Positions 5,754-14,891 of a DNA stretch of 37,557 bases are shown in pieces. Both the position numbers and the translations under genes were made by a program. Position 1 is the first letter of the stretch, and each line of letters starts with the position of its first letter. Origin of the DNA: a virus; the IMG/VR virus record IMGVR_UViG_3300037245_000544, positions 1-37,557 of that record; one strand, 5' to 3'. The notes under the pieces are model-generated. The model did not search any database and had not been told where the DNA came from. It worked only from the letters and a program-made list of their open reading frames with translations.

Positions 5754-7910
5754 TTAAAAATCTCTGCCTCTTAAGCCGCCTACGTTGCGGGGTTGCTGTT
5801 TCTTGTCTTTTGGGAGTATTTTCGCGTCTCTAAGTAACGACTTGTTAAGCTTTGCTACAATTCCAGGTATCCGCTTCGAGCCTTTAGGCATTTTCAATAA
5901 GCCTCTGATCAGTGCGCTAGAAGCAGGCTTACTTGCGGCCAATGCCCACGCTGCCGGAGCTATAGCCACAGTTCCACCTGCTAACATTGTAACAGGGTTA
6001 TCATTTACAAAAGGCAGACCGCCTACTGCGGCAATACCTCCGCCTGTTTGTATACCCTTAATAAACAACACCCCCAGTGCGTTCTTTTTATTCTGGGTTA
6101 TCTTTGCAAACTCCCTAAGCCTTCTGAGGCTCTTTGCCTGCTTAGGGCCAAGCAATTCTTTTGATGCCGCTAGTCCAAACTTCTTTATATTAGTTTCTAG
6201 CTTGTGGGATATTATCTTGCCAGTCTGCGAGTCTGTTGATCTTGCTATAAGGTCTTCATACCACGTCCTTTGTAGCTGATTCCATGTCTCGACACCGCTC
6301 TCGTTAACCTTACCTTTAATTGTTTTCGTTAGGCCGTTTCTTATGTTCTTGATGTTGTCTATACCGTTATCTGGAAACAATGTCTCCACCGCCCTAGCCT
6401 TCGCTCTTGGGTCGTCTAGCTTATTGATTAACTTTAGTGGGAAGGCATCATTGAAAGCCTTCTTCCCGGTGCGGTAAGCGACCCTGAGATTCGCGTGAAG
6501 CAACTTAGCCTCCTTGCTTGCACCTTTAACTGATATAGGGTCTGTCAAGGCTTCATCAGCAAGGGATGCGAGTTTCTTAACTGCTCCCTGTGCAGCATCG
6601 CCGCTTATATCTAGGGATTTTATCTTTTTTGTCAAATTAGTTTTCACTCGTCGCATACCTTTGTATGTGATGAAGTTGGGCATCTTGTCTATTTTTGCAA
6701 TCTCCGAAACAAGTTCGGCGCTCTCTGCTACTCCACCTGTTTGTAACATCTCGAATATTTCTTTTTCTGCGAAGTCTTTTATGCCAGCCGTAGATACAGA
6801 AGCTGTTTTTGTAAGGTCGTCAAGCTGCGACCATGCAGGAGAGAATACTTCATCAAAGGTAGAGTCCACGCCAATTATTGCAGACCTTAGAGAGTCGGCC
6901 ATAATATCGGGCTCTAATTTAGACATTCCTTCCGCAATATCGCCAGCTATTATCTTACTCATCTTTACTATAGCTCTATCTGCTGGCTCGTCAATAAGTT
7001 GCTTCATTAGTTCCTTGCCGCCAATGCCGCTTCTAGCAACTGACTCTCCGAACTTTATCACGAACTTCTTGTCGAGTTGAGCCGGAGAGAACCTTCCCCC
7101 TAACTCTACAAACGAACTTGCCAATGCCGCCGCCCTTGGCGCTATCTTCTTAATGAGTGGAGAAAATATAAAACCACCAGCCTTTGCCACGCCTAATCCA
7201 GCGGCGTCTAATAAGCCTTCTACTGTGCCACCTTTTAAAGCAGGTCCAATTGCTTCCCTTGATGCCGCACTGACCTGCTCACCAAACTCGCCTAGGGATT
7301 CTGGGAATGGGTCTTCTTCGGCAGATTTCGCAAACTCAGTTGCAAATCTGCCTGCTGCTCCACCGACAACAGCGCCGGGAGGGCCAGCGGCTATGCCACC
7401 AACTATTCCGCCTATTGTCTGTAAGCCTTCGTCTGAGCCTACGAAATCTGATATGGCATCAATCTGGGCGTCTGTCCGTTTATTGCTCGCTATCATTGCT
7501 TCTTCGTTCTCAGTCATCACTTCAACGGCATCTTCTCTTGATAAGCCACTCGCTTCAAGCTTTGCTAGTTTCTTCCTCATCCCACGTCTACGGAAAGGAT
7601 CACCTTCAACGTCAGACCTTATGAATCTTGGGAGTGCCGCTTCTCTCTGGGCTTCATTGGCTTGCCCAATCGCCCTCCCTGCTATTTCTGCTAGTCGCGG
7701 GTCTGGCGCAGCGGAGCCCTGTACTGCGGATTGAGGTATTGCAGCATTGATTGACGCGTCTGCATCCTGTATGGCAGGGGCTTGTGCAGGCTGGGCTGGA
7801 GCCTGCTTACGTTGGATTGCCGCCTGTATCTGCTCGTCATTGACGCCTGTTTGTTCTGCCTGTTGCTTTCGTGCTATGGCAGCTTGTATTTGTTCTTCTG
7901 TTACAGCCAT
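5754..7910 (-). CDS. Large internal-virion / ejection-type protein
   Basis: The 718-residue protein is mostly alpha-helical. It opens with a duplicated unit, EEQIQAAIARKQ and DEQIQAAIQRKQ, within 35 residues, then an Ala/Pro/Gln-rich linker. Near residue 165 a Gly/Ala-rich hydrophobic stretch (IGGIVGGIAAGPPGAVVGG) could enter a membrane. A second one lies near residue 630. The C-terminus is basic. Large helical proteins with glycine-rich membrane segments encoded after the tail genes are typical of podovirus internal virion proteins that escort DNA into the cell. That role is inferred from position and composition; no enzymatic motif is visible. Confidence 0.6.
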   Translation of the reverse strand: MAVTEEQIQAAIARKQQAEQTGVNDEQIQAAIQRKQAPAQPAQAPAIQDADASINAAIPQSAVQGSAAPDPRLAEIAGRAIGQANEAQREAALPRFIRSDVEGDPFRRRGMRKKLAKLEASGLSREDAVEVMTENEEAMIASNKRTDAQIDAISDFVGSDEGLQTIGGIVGGIAAGPPGAVVGGAAGRFATEFAKSAEEDPFPESLGEFGEQVSAASREAIGPALKGGTVEGLLDAAGLGVAKAGGFIFSPLIKKIAPRAAALASSFVELGGRFSPAQLDKKFVIKFGESVARSGIGGKELMKQLIDEPADRAIVKMSKIIAGDIAEGMSKLEPDIMADSLRSAIIGVDSTFDEVFSPAWSQLDDLTKTASVSTAGIKDFAEKEIFEMLQTGGVAESAELVSEIAKIDKMPNFITYKGMRRVKTNLTKKIKSLDISGDAAQGAVKKLASLADEALTDPISVKGASKEAKLLHANLRVAYRTGKKAFNDAFPLKLINKLDDPRAKARAVETLFPDNGIDNIKNIRNGLTKTIKGKVNESGVETWNQLQRTWYEDLIARSTDSQTGKIISHKLETNIKKFGLAASKELLGPKQAKSLRRLREFAKITQNKKNALGVLFIKGIQTGGGIAAVGGLPFVNDNPVTMLAGGTVAIAPAAWALAASKPASSALIRGLLKMPKGSKRIPGIVAKLNKSLLRDAKILPKDKKQQPRNVGGLRGRDF

Positions 7911-7918
7911 GTTAACTC

Positions 7919-9247
7919 CTAGAGATTCTGTAGCTGTTCTACGGTTAAGTTATCTAAGTCGGCTTCATTAAGGGTGTTGCGGTTGATGTTTCCGGCTGCC
8001 GCATTGACGGCCTCGCTTTCACTTGCGCCTTGTTTGCTTCCGATAAGCTCCGCTCTTTTAAGCGTGCCAAATATCAATCCGGGGTCAACTTTTTGCCTCT
8101 TTGATAAGTCCTCAAATCTATCAAATGCCCTATTATGCAGACTAGCAGATATATTAAATAAAGCCTCTCCCATTTCCAAGATAGACCTCCTATCGTCGTC
8201 GCTGACCGCAATACCACCTTTTGCTAATTTTGGAATAAATGCTTCTATTCTACTTAGAACAGCAGCACCGTTTCCAGTTCTTTCGTACTCGCTCTCTCTT
8301 ACAACTGAGTCAGGGTCAAGCATCTTCTGGAATGACACGGCCAGTGCTTGGTCTGAGGCTATCCTACTCTTGCTATCTTTGTCTGTAGATATTCTAGTTG
8401 CCTCACGTATATCCCCAAGAGACTTTTGCACCACATTAAACGCCTTAACGTGGGTAGCTGCATCAAATTCCTTCCTTAGCGTATTAGACCTTTTAAATTC
8501 CTCATCTCTGGTTTTTGGTGGTTCTAAGAATGCCATAGCTTCAAGGTCATCAGGAGTAAGGTCTTCGCCTGCGGCAAGTTTCTTTGCAAGGCTTGCCCTG
8601 AACTTGTCAGGAGAGTCTATTACTTCTTGGATTAGATTTGGTGCAGATGGCAAACCCGCAACCTCTGTAAAGCCCTGTGCATTGAATTTATTCCTAGTCT
8701 CTTGTACTTTATCGGCTGCAACCCTTATGTTCCTCGTCTTACCACTTGGACCAAGAAAAGCTAAATCTAATGGCCCTTGTCTCTTTGCGCCTGTAGCACT
8801 GACCTCTATGCCACTTGCAGTAGTGCCTTTAGCTGCCCCGCCTGTTGGGGCTGCCTGGCCTATCTGCTCTGCGGTTGGAGCTTGCTGTAGCATCTTTCGC
8901 CTAGCCGACTGTATGAATGGCCTAAAGTCAGCACCGCCGGGCACATTAATGCCAATCTCTGCGAGACCGTCTTCAACGAACTTCTGGGCAATGTCATCAT
9001 TGCCGCCAGATCGTCTTGCCGCAGCCGTGATAACGTCAGTCACAGATTGAATCTGTGACGCACCTCGTTGCTGTTGACTGCGAGCAATCCTAGCTTCATC
9101 CCTAACAGTTCCGACCGGGTCAATTGCACTTCCTATAGCACTGAATCCCTTATGTATGTTACCGGGAAGGTCTGCCACTCCTTGAAGTATGTTTCCGGGC
9201 AAGTCTACCAATTCGCTTAGGAAGTTTCTTTCTTGTTCTTTTGCCAT
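7919..9247 (-). CDS. Probable internal-virion protein
   Basis: The 442-residue protein begins MAKEQERNFLSELVDLPGN, with the motif DLPGNI repeated ten residues apart, then Gln/Arg-rich and long helical segments. No catalytic motif is seen. It sits between the 718- and 289-residue proteins in the same operon, eight bases before the former, so it is most likely a second component of the ejection machinery. Function is inferred only from context. Confidence 0.55.
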   Translation of the reverse strand: MAKEQERNFLSELVDLPGNILQGVADLPGNIHKGFSAIGSAIDPVGTVRDEARIARSQQQRGASQIQSVTDVITAAARRSGGNDDIAQKFVEDGLAEIGINVPGGADFRPFIQSARRKMLQQAPTAEQIGQAAPTGGAAKGTTASGIEVSATGAKRQGPLDLAFLGPSGKTRNIRVAADKVQETRNKFNAQGFTEVAGLPSAPNLIQEVIDSPDKFRASLAKKLAAGEDLTPDDLEAMAFLEPPKTRDEEFKRSNTLRKEFDAATHVKAFNVVQKSLGDIREATRISTDKDSKSRIASDQALAVSFQKMLDPDSVVRESEYERTGNGAAVLSRIEAFIPKLAKGGIAVSDDDRRSILEMGEALFNISASLHNRAFDRFEDLSKRQKVDPGLIFGTLKRAELIGSKQGASESEAVNAAAGNINRNTLNEADLDNLTVEQLQNL

Positions 9248-9269
9248 TGTTATATCCTATATTAAATTA

Positions 9270-10139
9270 CTATTTTCCGCCGCCGCCGCCGCCGCCGCCG
9301 ACATCCCCCGACGCAGAAGTAGTCGAAAACCTGCCACGTTGATTCAAATTGCTAATCTCAATACCGAGCAATCCCATAATTTGCTCAAACTGACCCGGAT
9401 CAAAGAATCTTTGGGCATCAGCAAACGCTTCTTGCTCTGCGAATATCTCTTGCTGCTGCTGTCGCTGTTCTGCTCCTGCGAAGTCAAAGACACTTCCACG
9501 TCCAGCCAGTCTTGCACCTGCAACCTGCTCTGGTTGTGTACCTGCTTGGAATCCAAATGGGATAGAACTAAGCGTTCTGCTTGCCCGTCCTTCTTGTAGA
9601 GCTCTATTTGCGTTCTCTACGTCAAACAAGAAACCTGCTCGTTCTGAGGCTAGGTCTTGACCGACTCTTTCACCAGCCCTTGATACTTCTTGGGCCCTTG
9701 CGGTAGACTGGAAACCGGGGCCTGCAAACTGTTCCTCTATTAGAGGCTGCTGGAAGTCTCTGAACTCTCTCTGTCTTGGCGCGACTCTGGTTTGTTGGAA
9801 TACCTCACCAGCCCTCTCAGGAGATATTAACTCGCCGCCGCCCTCACCTCTCAGCAATCCGCCGAGCGCCTCGTTCGTTTCGCCCTGCAAAGGTATCCCC
9901 CTATCAGCACTGAATGTATCCAGAAATCCACTAAGCGCTTGCGGGTCAATAGCCTGTTCCTGTAATGGAGTGAACGCAGATACTCTGTCGCCTGTAAATG
10001 TGTCTGGTGTGCCGGTAAACGTTCCCCTACCAAACGCGGTTGCTATCAGACCCTCTATCGCTTGCGTCTGTGCCACAGACCTAGACCTTGATTGTGTTTC
10101 CGTTGTATTTCTTGTTTCTGATCCGCTTCCGCCGCCCAT
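9270..10139 (-). CDS. Virion-associated protein with poly-Gly tail
   Basis: The 289-residue protein begins MGGGSGSETRNTTETQSRSR and ends in eight Gly followed by Lys. The middle carries FAGPGFQSTARAQEVSRAGE and a long Ala/Arg/Glu/Gln-rich helix. I recall similar Gly-capped, Gln-rich proteins upstream of the ejection proteins of several podoviruses, of unknown function. The poly-Gly end is encoded by a CCG repeat on the plus strand. It follows the GNAT-like gene after one base. Confidence 0.55.
   Translation of the reverse strand: MGGGSGSETRNTTETQSRSRSVAQTQAIEGLIATAFGRGTFTGTPDTFTGDRVSAFTPLQEQAIDPQALSGFLDTFSADRGIPLQGETNEALGGLLRGEGGGELISPERAGEVFQQTRVAPRQREFRDFQQPLIEEQFAGPGFQSTARAQEVSRAGERVGQDLASERAGFLFDVENANRALQEGRASRTLSSIPFGFQAGTQPEQVAGARLAGRGSVFDFAGAEQRQQQQEIFAEQEAFADAQRFFDPGQFEQIMGLLGIEISNLNQRGRFSTTSASGDVGGGGGGGGK
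9277..9300. repeat. (CCG)8 microsatellite
   Basis: Eight uninterrupted CCG units encode the C-terminal poly-Gly run of the 9270-10139 protein on the minus strand. Because the unit is one codon long, expansion or contraction would change only the number of Gly residues. Confidence 0.95.
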
Positions 10140-10140
10140 G

Positions 10141-10575
10141 TTAGATGTCCTTATATATTTCTGTACCGTAATCGTATTTTATTGTTTTAAAGCCCCATCG
10201 CCTAACGTATAGCTTTGCTGCTCGGAGTGGCTTTCCGCTTATTCTTGTGTAGCCTCTTCCCTTTGCCCACTCTATCAACTTATCAAGCACTTCATCAACA
10301 ACCTTCCTTGGCAAGTCGAGCGACGAATGAGATTCCCATATCCAAGCATCTTCGTCTCTGCCATAAGCAACTGCTATCCCCTTAACTTCGTCGCCATCAA
10401 GCACTAAGCAGACACACGTATTGTGCTGTTGGTGTAACATCCTCTCAAAAGCCTCTATGAAACAATCAGCTTTCGATTGCCTTCTATCGGTAAACCACGG
10501 GACTAGCTTAAGAGCGTCAATGGGGCTGACTGTTCTTATTACCTTGTATTTAGTTTTTTCTAAAGTCGCTTCCAT
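10141..10575 (-). CDS. GNAT-like acyltransferase domain protein
   Basis: The 144-residue protein has the layout of a small GNAT fold: CLVLDGDEVKGIAVAYGR as central strands, then a helix (VVDEVLDKLIEWAKGRGYTR) and the final LYVRRWGFKTIKYDYGTEI. The usual Q/RxxGxG/A acetyl-CoA loop is not obvious; the corresponding segment reads LDLPRKVVDE. Similar proteins occur next to phage structural genes. The substrate is unknown, and it may be structural rather than catalytic. Confidence 0.55.
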   Translation of the reverse strand: MEATLEKTKYKVIRTVSPIDALKLVPWFTDRRQSKADCFIEAFERMLHQQHNTCVCLVLDGDEVKGIAVAYGRDEDAWIWESHSSLDLPRKVVDEVLDKLIEWAKGRGYTRISGKPLRAAKLYVRRWGFKTIKYDYGTEIYKDI

Positions 10576-10583
10576 TTTATTTC

Positions 10584-11363
10584 CTAATTATCTACTAATA
10601 CTAAATCAAATCCGCCAACCGTATCGAATGTGGATGACGCCGTTACTAACGCAATCCTTATGTCTGTCTTTTCTGGCAGAGGTCCAGCCGGTACACCATA
10701 CTCATACTGCCAATGGCTTGACCCCAGATTAACACAACCAACCTCGCCTTGCACAAGCCACGCGCCGTTAAGGCCATTATTTAGACGCATCAGCCAACGA
10801 AAAGTACCATTCTCTGCTGTCTTGGCATCCGTGGCTAACGCAACGTAACCTTTTACAAAGTAACCTGTTTTGCCGTTTGGTATGGTATATAGCGTATGTA
10901 GCGTTTGTCCGTCAGTAGCCCCTATGAAAATTCCTACATCCCCAATCGTAACACCGCTTCCGGTTGCTCGCGCATATACAGTGATGTCGCCGATGTTTGA
11001 GTTGCTTGATCCTGCCTCATGTACCCACGCCCTGAATAGCCTAATGTAAGTATTACTTAGTTGTACTACCCCTAGTCCATTAAGTACAACTGTCTCTTGT
11101 TGTTCGTCCCAATTACTATCAAGACCTTGAACGATTATTTGGAGAGCACCCGTTGACCCTCCTGCGCCGTCTTCAGCACTTGTACTGACGGCATCGACAG
11201 CTACTGCGGCCGTAGGATAGAAAGGGTATATCCCTCCGCCTCCCCATACGTCGTCGCCAGCATCAGTATCGGAGTTGTGACCGAACTTATTTATGTGTGA
11301 ATGGCCGGGAATATTCCCTTTGGCTACTTCCAACATGAAATCTTTGGTTAGCGTTCTACTCAA
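10584..11363 (-). CDS. Virion structural protein (GHSHINKFGHN family)
   Basis: The 259-residue protein starts MSRTLTKDFMLEVAKGNIPG and continues with GHSHINKFGHN and DVWGGGGIYPFYP. This N-terminal signature belongs to a family common among podovirus virion proteins, especially in environmental phages. The rest is beta-rich with many Gly, Thr and Asn. It lies in the tail-gene cluster and overlaps the previous gene by 4 bases. Exact location in the virion is unknown. Confidence 0.65.
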   Translation of the reverse strand: MSRTLTKDFMLEVAKGNIPGHSHINKFGHNSDTDAGDDVWGGGGIYPFYPTAAVAVDAVSTSAEDGAGGSTGALQIIVQGLDSNWDEQQETVVLNGLGVVQLSNTYIRLFRAWVHEAGSSNSNIGDITVYARATGSGVTIGDVGIFIGATDGQTLHTLYTIPNGKTGYFVKGYVALATDAKTAENGTFRWLMRLNNGLNGAWLVQGEVGCVNLGSSHWQYEYGVPAGPLPEKTDIRIALVTASSTFDTVGGFDLVLVDN

Positions 11364-11791
11364 AACCAGCCCTCCGTATCTTCAAAGTTTATTATAAGCA
11401 CATCTCCATCAAGTAAACAGTAATCCTCATTCAAACTAAGAAGTAAATCAGGACCATCTGGAGATAATGTCAGCGTATTGCCAGAAGTACCTACATTAGC
11501 TATCCTGTATTGCGTACCATTGACTCCCTCTGGTAGCGTTATAGTTACCACTCCTCCATCGGTATCTGTGAATACAACATGGTAGGTAGCGTCAAGAGTG
11601 GTATTAGATGTAACCCTATCTATCTTGTTTATCATCCCGCCTTTGAATGTTATTGTGCCTGTATCAATATCAACAAATATCCCCTGATACAATCTGAATA
11701 TATCCCTGTAATGGTCGCGCAACTGCTCCTCTACGGAACGGTTGTCCTTGAGCTCATGTATTATCTCACGACTAATTAGGTTATCTGTCAT
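11360..11791 (-). CDS. Beta-rich tail fibre-like protein
   Basis: The 143-residue protein has a helical, charged N-terminal 35 residues and then a beta domain: TLDATYHVVFTDTDGGVVTITLP followed by GTQYRIANVG and NTLTLSPDG. The last block is a recurrent motif in phage tail fibre and tail spike tips. It overlaps the upstream tail gene by 11 bases. A small fibre or a host-recognition accessory are both plausible. Confidence 0.55.
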   Translation of the reverse strand: MTDNLISREIIHELKDNRSVEEQLRDHYRDIFRLYQGIFVDIDTGTITFKGGMINKIDRVTSNTTLDATYHVVFTDTDGGVVTITLPEGVNGTQYRIANVGTSGNTLTLSPDGPDLLLSLNEDYCLLDGDVLIINFEDTEGWF

Positions 11792-13910
11792 CTTGCAATT
11801 GTGGTTCCAATATCTTATATTCGCTTATCTGGAAATTACTACCAGAGATGTTATCAAATTCATACTGTATTCGTTTTGAAGACACATTATGATACTTCTT
11901 ATACTCTTTCCACTGACTCGTTACGTCTATTGTGAAGTCCCCAAGCCATCCTGTGTCAGATGTATCGAAGTTGTTTATCCTGTATCTTAGTTTAACTGAG
12001 CCATTAGTAGGATCATTAGGACACGCCCTCGCTGTGATAGAAAGTCCGACCCATCTCTTGAATAGGTCTGGTTGGTCGAAGTCGTCTACGCTAGTCGGAT
12101 GACGTGATATAATATCAGACCCGCCATAATCCGTATTAGTTGCATCAAATTCATACACAAACCCCGAGTTGTCACCGATCATCAATCGTGCCTGCTTCAA
12201 GACCTCTTCTATTTCCTCCCTGTATGTTGCGCCTGACGCATCAAAGAAAGTAAATACTGTAAGGGTAGATGAGTCTGGGATATTATTTGAGTTGTCGGCA
12301 AAAGCATTGCCAGTAGTATCTCTTGGCGCAATAGTAAACCTAAAGTCAGCAACTCCAGGCCCTTGGCTTACACCTGAAACAGTGTAGAAATGAGTACCAA
12401 ACGGCATATTAACTCCATCTGATCCGTCAGCTATCTTCAATATAGGACGGTTTGCAAAGTCAGTAGTAATGTCAGTCCCTGCACCTGTAGGTGTAATATC
12501 AAAGGTTAGCCCGCCTGCCGTAGCAAATATAGTTGAATAGTCAAATGTCTGGTCAATAGTGTTTGTAGTTAAATCACCTTCAAGAACATCGCCATACCGT
12601 ATAGTAGTATCGCTAATGGTTTGCTGTGATATATCTGACTGATACAGGCTTAGTGTGTCTAGCTCTTTATTATAGGAGTCACCTGTAACGAATGTCTGAG
12701 AGCCAACAATAGCCAAAGCACTTATGCCTGTAGTTCCATTGTATTTATCCTTGAAGTCCCTTACCTGCCATGCGCCTGTTCTTATATCAAGGCCGTAGGC
12801 CATAGTAGAAAAACTCTCGCCTTCAAGAACAATGTAAATCCAAAGCCGTTTATTGTTCTCATCAAAACTCATCCACGATCTTACGGCAAATTCCGAACTT
12901 AGTTGCTGTTGCAGGAGTGGGTGTATCTTATCTCCAAGTCGTTCCTTCACAGTCCCACCGAAATAAGCATACACATTGAAGTCTGTGCCTATGAAGTAAT
13001 GGACATTATTCTTAGCGTACAGGAGATGAGGAGCAAGCAACCCAAGGTCTGGTATCATTGGGCGGGGGTCAAATACCGTAGTCCCGCCGACATAGTTCAT
13101 GTCCCATATACCGGTTGTCTGGTAAATGATGTGGGTCCCGCCAAGCGGTGCAGCCCATAGGTTAGACCCACCTGTATCAATTAGCGTCACCGCCCCAGAG
13201 CCTCCACCAGACCATGTCTGAGGTCTGTTTGGCCTTGGCCATCGCACTGTCTGGTTATTTGGAAGCCATGAATTAGACGATGTAACAAATGTCTGTGGAT
13301 TTAAGAGAATAAGCCTTGATCTAAAATCCGATACATGGATAGCTCTATGGGTTGTCCCGTCATGGTAGCCGTCGCCGCCGAGGAGGTCTGCATAGTCAGT
13401 TTCAAATCTACCAGCCCATCTCTGTATGTTGTCTAATCCACCATTAGAGATTATAGAATGAAAAAAGGATTGTGCCTGATTAGAGTCGTCGTTCAGAAAT
13501 ATCGCGTCTGGATCAACAGAGCCGTATCCATTAGCAGACTCAGTGAAACTCACCGGATTTGGATACTGAGAGGACATTGTAAGCCCAGACTGAGTTAAGC
13601 CGTTCCAGTTATTATTTACTCTGTCATGCTCGAATATCTTCCTACCTGTCACTGCAAGCAAATGGTTATATCCATCAAGCTCCCTAAACGGTGCAAGTCC
13701 AAGTATATTCGTATTGGAAGCCTTGCTACCGTATTCTACGTCAAGCCCAGTAGTTACATCAACAGCAATGAACCCCTCTGGAGTGGTCATCATACCATTC
13801 TCGTAGAGCAGGTTCTGCGTACGGCGACCAGCCTCCTCTTGTGTTATAAGAGTGTCCGGCAGTGTCGCGTTGATCCCCATAGAGGGTGCTTGTATCAATT
13901 TTGCTGGCAT
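11781..13910 (-). CDS. Tail tubular / gp10-like tail protein
   Basis: The 709-residue protein starts MPAKLIQAPSMGINATLPDT. It continues with RRTQNLLYENGMMTTPEGF, GLAPFRELDGYNHLLAVTG and repeating propeller-like beta blades. The opening (a stretch listing parameters of a path or surface, then propeller blades) resembles P22 gp10-type tail stabilisation proteins and the beta-propeller part of T7-like tail tubular protein B. It would close the portal channel and connect it to the tail needle or spikes. The assignment rests on N-terminal resemblance, size and neighbourhood. Confidence 0.55.
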   Translation of the reverse strand: MPAKLIQAPSMGINATLPDTLITQEEAGRRTQNLLYENGMMTTPEGFIAVDVTTGLDVEYGSKASNTNILGLAPFRELDGYNHLLAVTGRKIFEHDRVNNNWNGLTQSGLTMSSQYPNPVSFTESANGYGSVDPDAIFLNDDSNQAQSFFHSIISNGGLDNIQRWAGRFETDYADLLGGDGYHDGTTHRAIHVSDFRSRLILLNPQTFVTSSNSWLPNNQTVRWPRPNRPQTWSGGGSGAVTLIDTGGSNLWAAPLGGTHIIYQTTGIWDMNYVGGTTVFDPRPMIPDLGLLAPHLLYAKNNVHYFIGTDFNVYAYFGGTVKERLGDKIHPLLQQQLSSEFAVRSWMSFDENNKRLWIYIVLEGESFSTMAYGLDIRTGAWQVRDFKDKYNGTTGISALAIVGSQTFVTGDSYNKELDTLSLYQSDISQQTISDTTIRYGDVLEGDLTTNTIDQTFDYSTIFATAGGLTFDITPTGAGTDITTDFANRPILKIADGSDGVNMPFGTHFYTVSGVSQGPGVADFRFTIAPRDTTGNAFADNSNNIPDSSTLTVFTFFDASGATYREEIEEVLKQARLMIGDNSGFVYEFDATNTDYGGSDIISRHPTSVDDFDQPDLFKRWVGLSITARACPNDPTNGSVKLRYRINNFDTSDTGWLGDFTIDVTSQWKEYKKYHNVSSKRIQYEFDNISGSNFQISEYKILEPQLQDDR

Positions 13911-13913
13911 TTG

Positions 13914-14891
13914 TTATGTCCCTAGTGGCATCCACATTACGAGCGTTGTATCATTGCCACCTGATGCAGTTGTTACCACTTTCCATGTGTCGCCTTTTTT
14001 AACTGGCATCATTGCAAATATCTTATTACCTGTCGTAGCTGCGCCATGGAATGCTGACCCAGGCCTTGATGTGGCTGTTGGTGTCTGCATGTCTAATGAC
14101 AGAATACCCGCACCTGTTGCTACCTGCGATGCAACAACGAATCCATCTGTCGCTGCCGTATACTCTGTATCGGTAAGCACCGAATCAGCACCGCCATCTT
14201 TATCTCTATCGTTCCACACTCCAAAGGTTTTTATATTATTAGCAACATAAGCCTTTACACTTTGCTGGCTTGGAAATGAAGCCGAGGCATCTGAGGCCAT
14301 GTCATCTTCGTCAAGAAATCCGCCACTATCAGTAAAGCATGTCGTAGGGCCAAAAGAGCCGTCTACTATGAGGTACCCAGACATACTTGAGTCACCGCTT
14401 GAAGCAAAATCAGAAACATCAGCGCTGTTTTCTACGTACAATGATTCTGCTATTGAAACATCTTTTAGGAAAGAATGTTGTCCGTTCCATGTAACATCTC
14501 TACCGCCCCACTGCTTATCAGGGTTAAGCATCATTACTGTAAAGTCAGTAGCCGCCGTAGACTCTGCTGCTTCTGTAGAGCACCATAATCTAGCGTCCTG
14601 CGAACCGTCCCACGCCCATACAAGGCCTCTGCCTTGATATGTGCCGTCAGACACTATCGGAGCTGTAATATCACCGCCTGCATCTGTTATCTCCATGCCA
14701 AGGATACCGGCGCCGCCGGGCTTGTGTATTCCACCAACAGTATTGTCGGCGAAGTCGGTGTGCCCGCTGGCCATCCTTAAGCGAACGCCTATCCTAAAGT
14801 CGTTAAACTCCTGATAATCAAGGCCGTGTGGCTGGTCTACGTCAAGGGTTTCGTTCCAACTTGAGCCATTTCCGTCACTATGTGCTGTCAT
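13914..14891 (-). CDS. Tail fibre protein
   Basis: The 325-residue protein is rich in Asp, Gly, Ser and Thr. It includes the short block DEDDMASDASASFPSQQSVKAYV, a form of the DxMxSDSxxxxPSQQSVKAYV motif very common in phage tail fibres. The C-terminal end is beta-rich (TWKVVTTASGGNDTTLVMW). It begins in an ATGA overlap with the last sugar gene (14888-14891), so sugar synthesis and fibre translation are coupled. It could be the fibre that carries or binds the sugar; that is inference. Confidence 0.65.
   Translation of the reverse strand: MTAHSDGNGSSWNETLDVDQPHGLDYQEFNDFRIGVRLRMASGHTDFADNTVGGIHKPGGAGILGMEITDAGGDITAPIVSDGTYQGRGLVWAWDGSQDARLWCSTEAAESTAATDFTVMMLNPDKQWGGRDVTWNGQHSFLKDVSIAESLYVENSADVSDFASSGDSSMSGYLIVDGSFGPTTCFTDSGGFLDEDDMASDASASFPSQQSVKAYVANNIKTFGVWNDRDKDGGADSVLTDTEYTAATDGFVVASQVATGAGILSLDMQTPTATSRPGSAFHGAATTGNKIFAMMPVKKGDTWKVVTTASGGNDTTLVMWMPLGT

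Noticed and set aside
7153-7734. Long plus-strand ORF inside the ejection protein gene
   Set aside because: Ser/Pro/Ala-rich composition is the typical antisense image of the Gly/Ala/Glu-rich minus-strand gene; no ribosome site.
7974-9050. 358-codon plus-strand ORF opposite 7919-9247
   Set aside because: Leu/Ser/Ala-rich antisense shadow without a start signal; the minus-strand frame has the operon context.
9277-9300. CCG microsatellite as a phase-variation switch
   Set aside because: The unit is three bases in frame, so slippage cannot turn the gene off.
10141-10575. GNAT-like protein as part of the sugar pathway
   Set aside because: It lies 4.3 kb from the cassette among tail genes and lacks a clear acetyl-CoA loop, so it is not counted as a pathway member.
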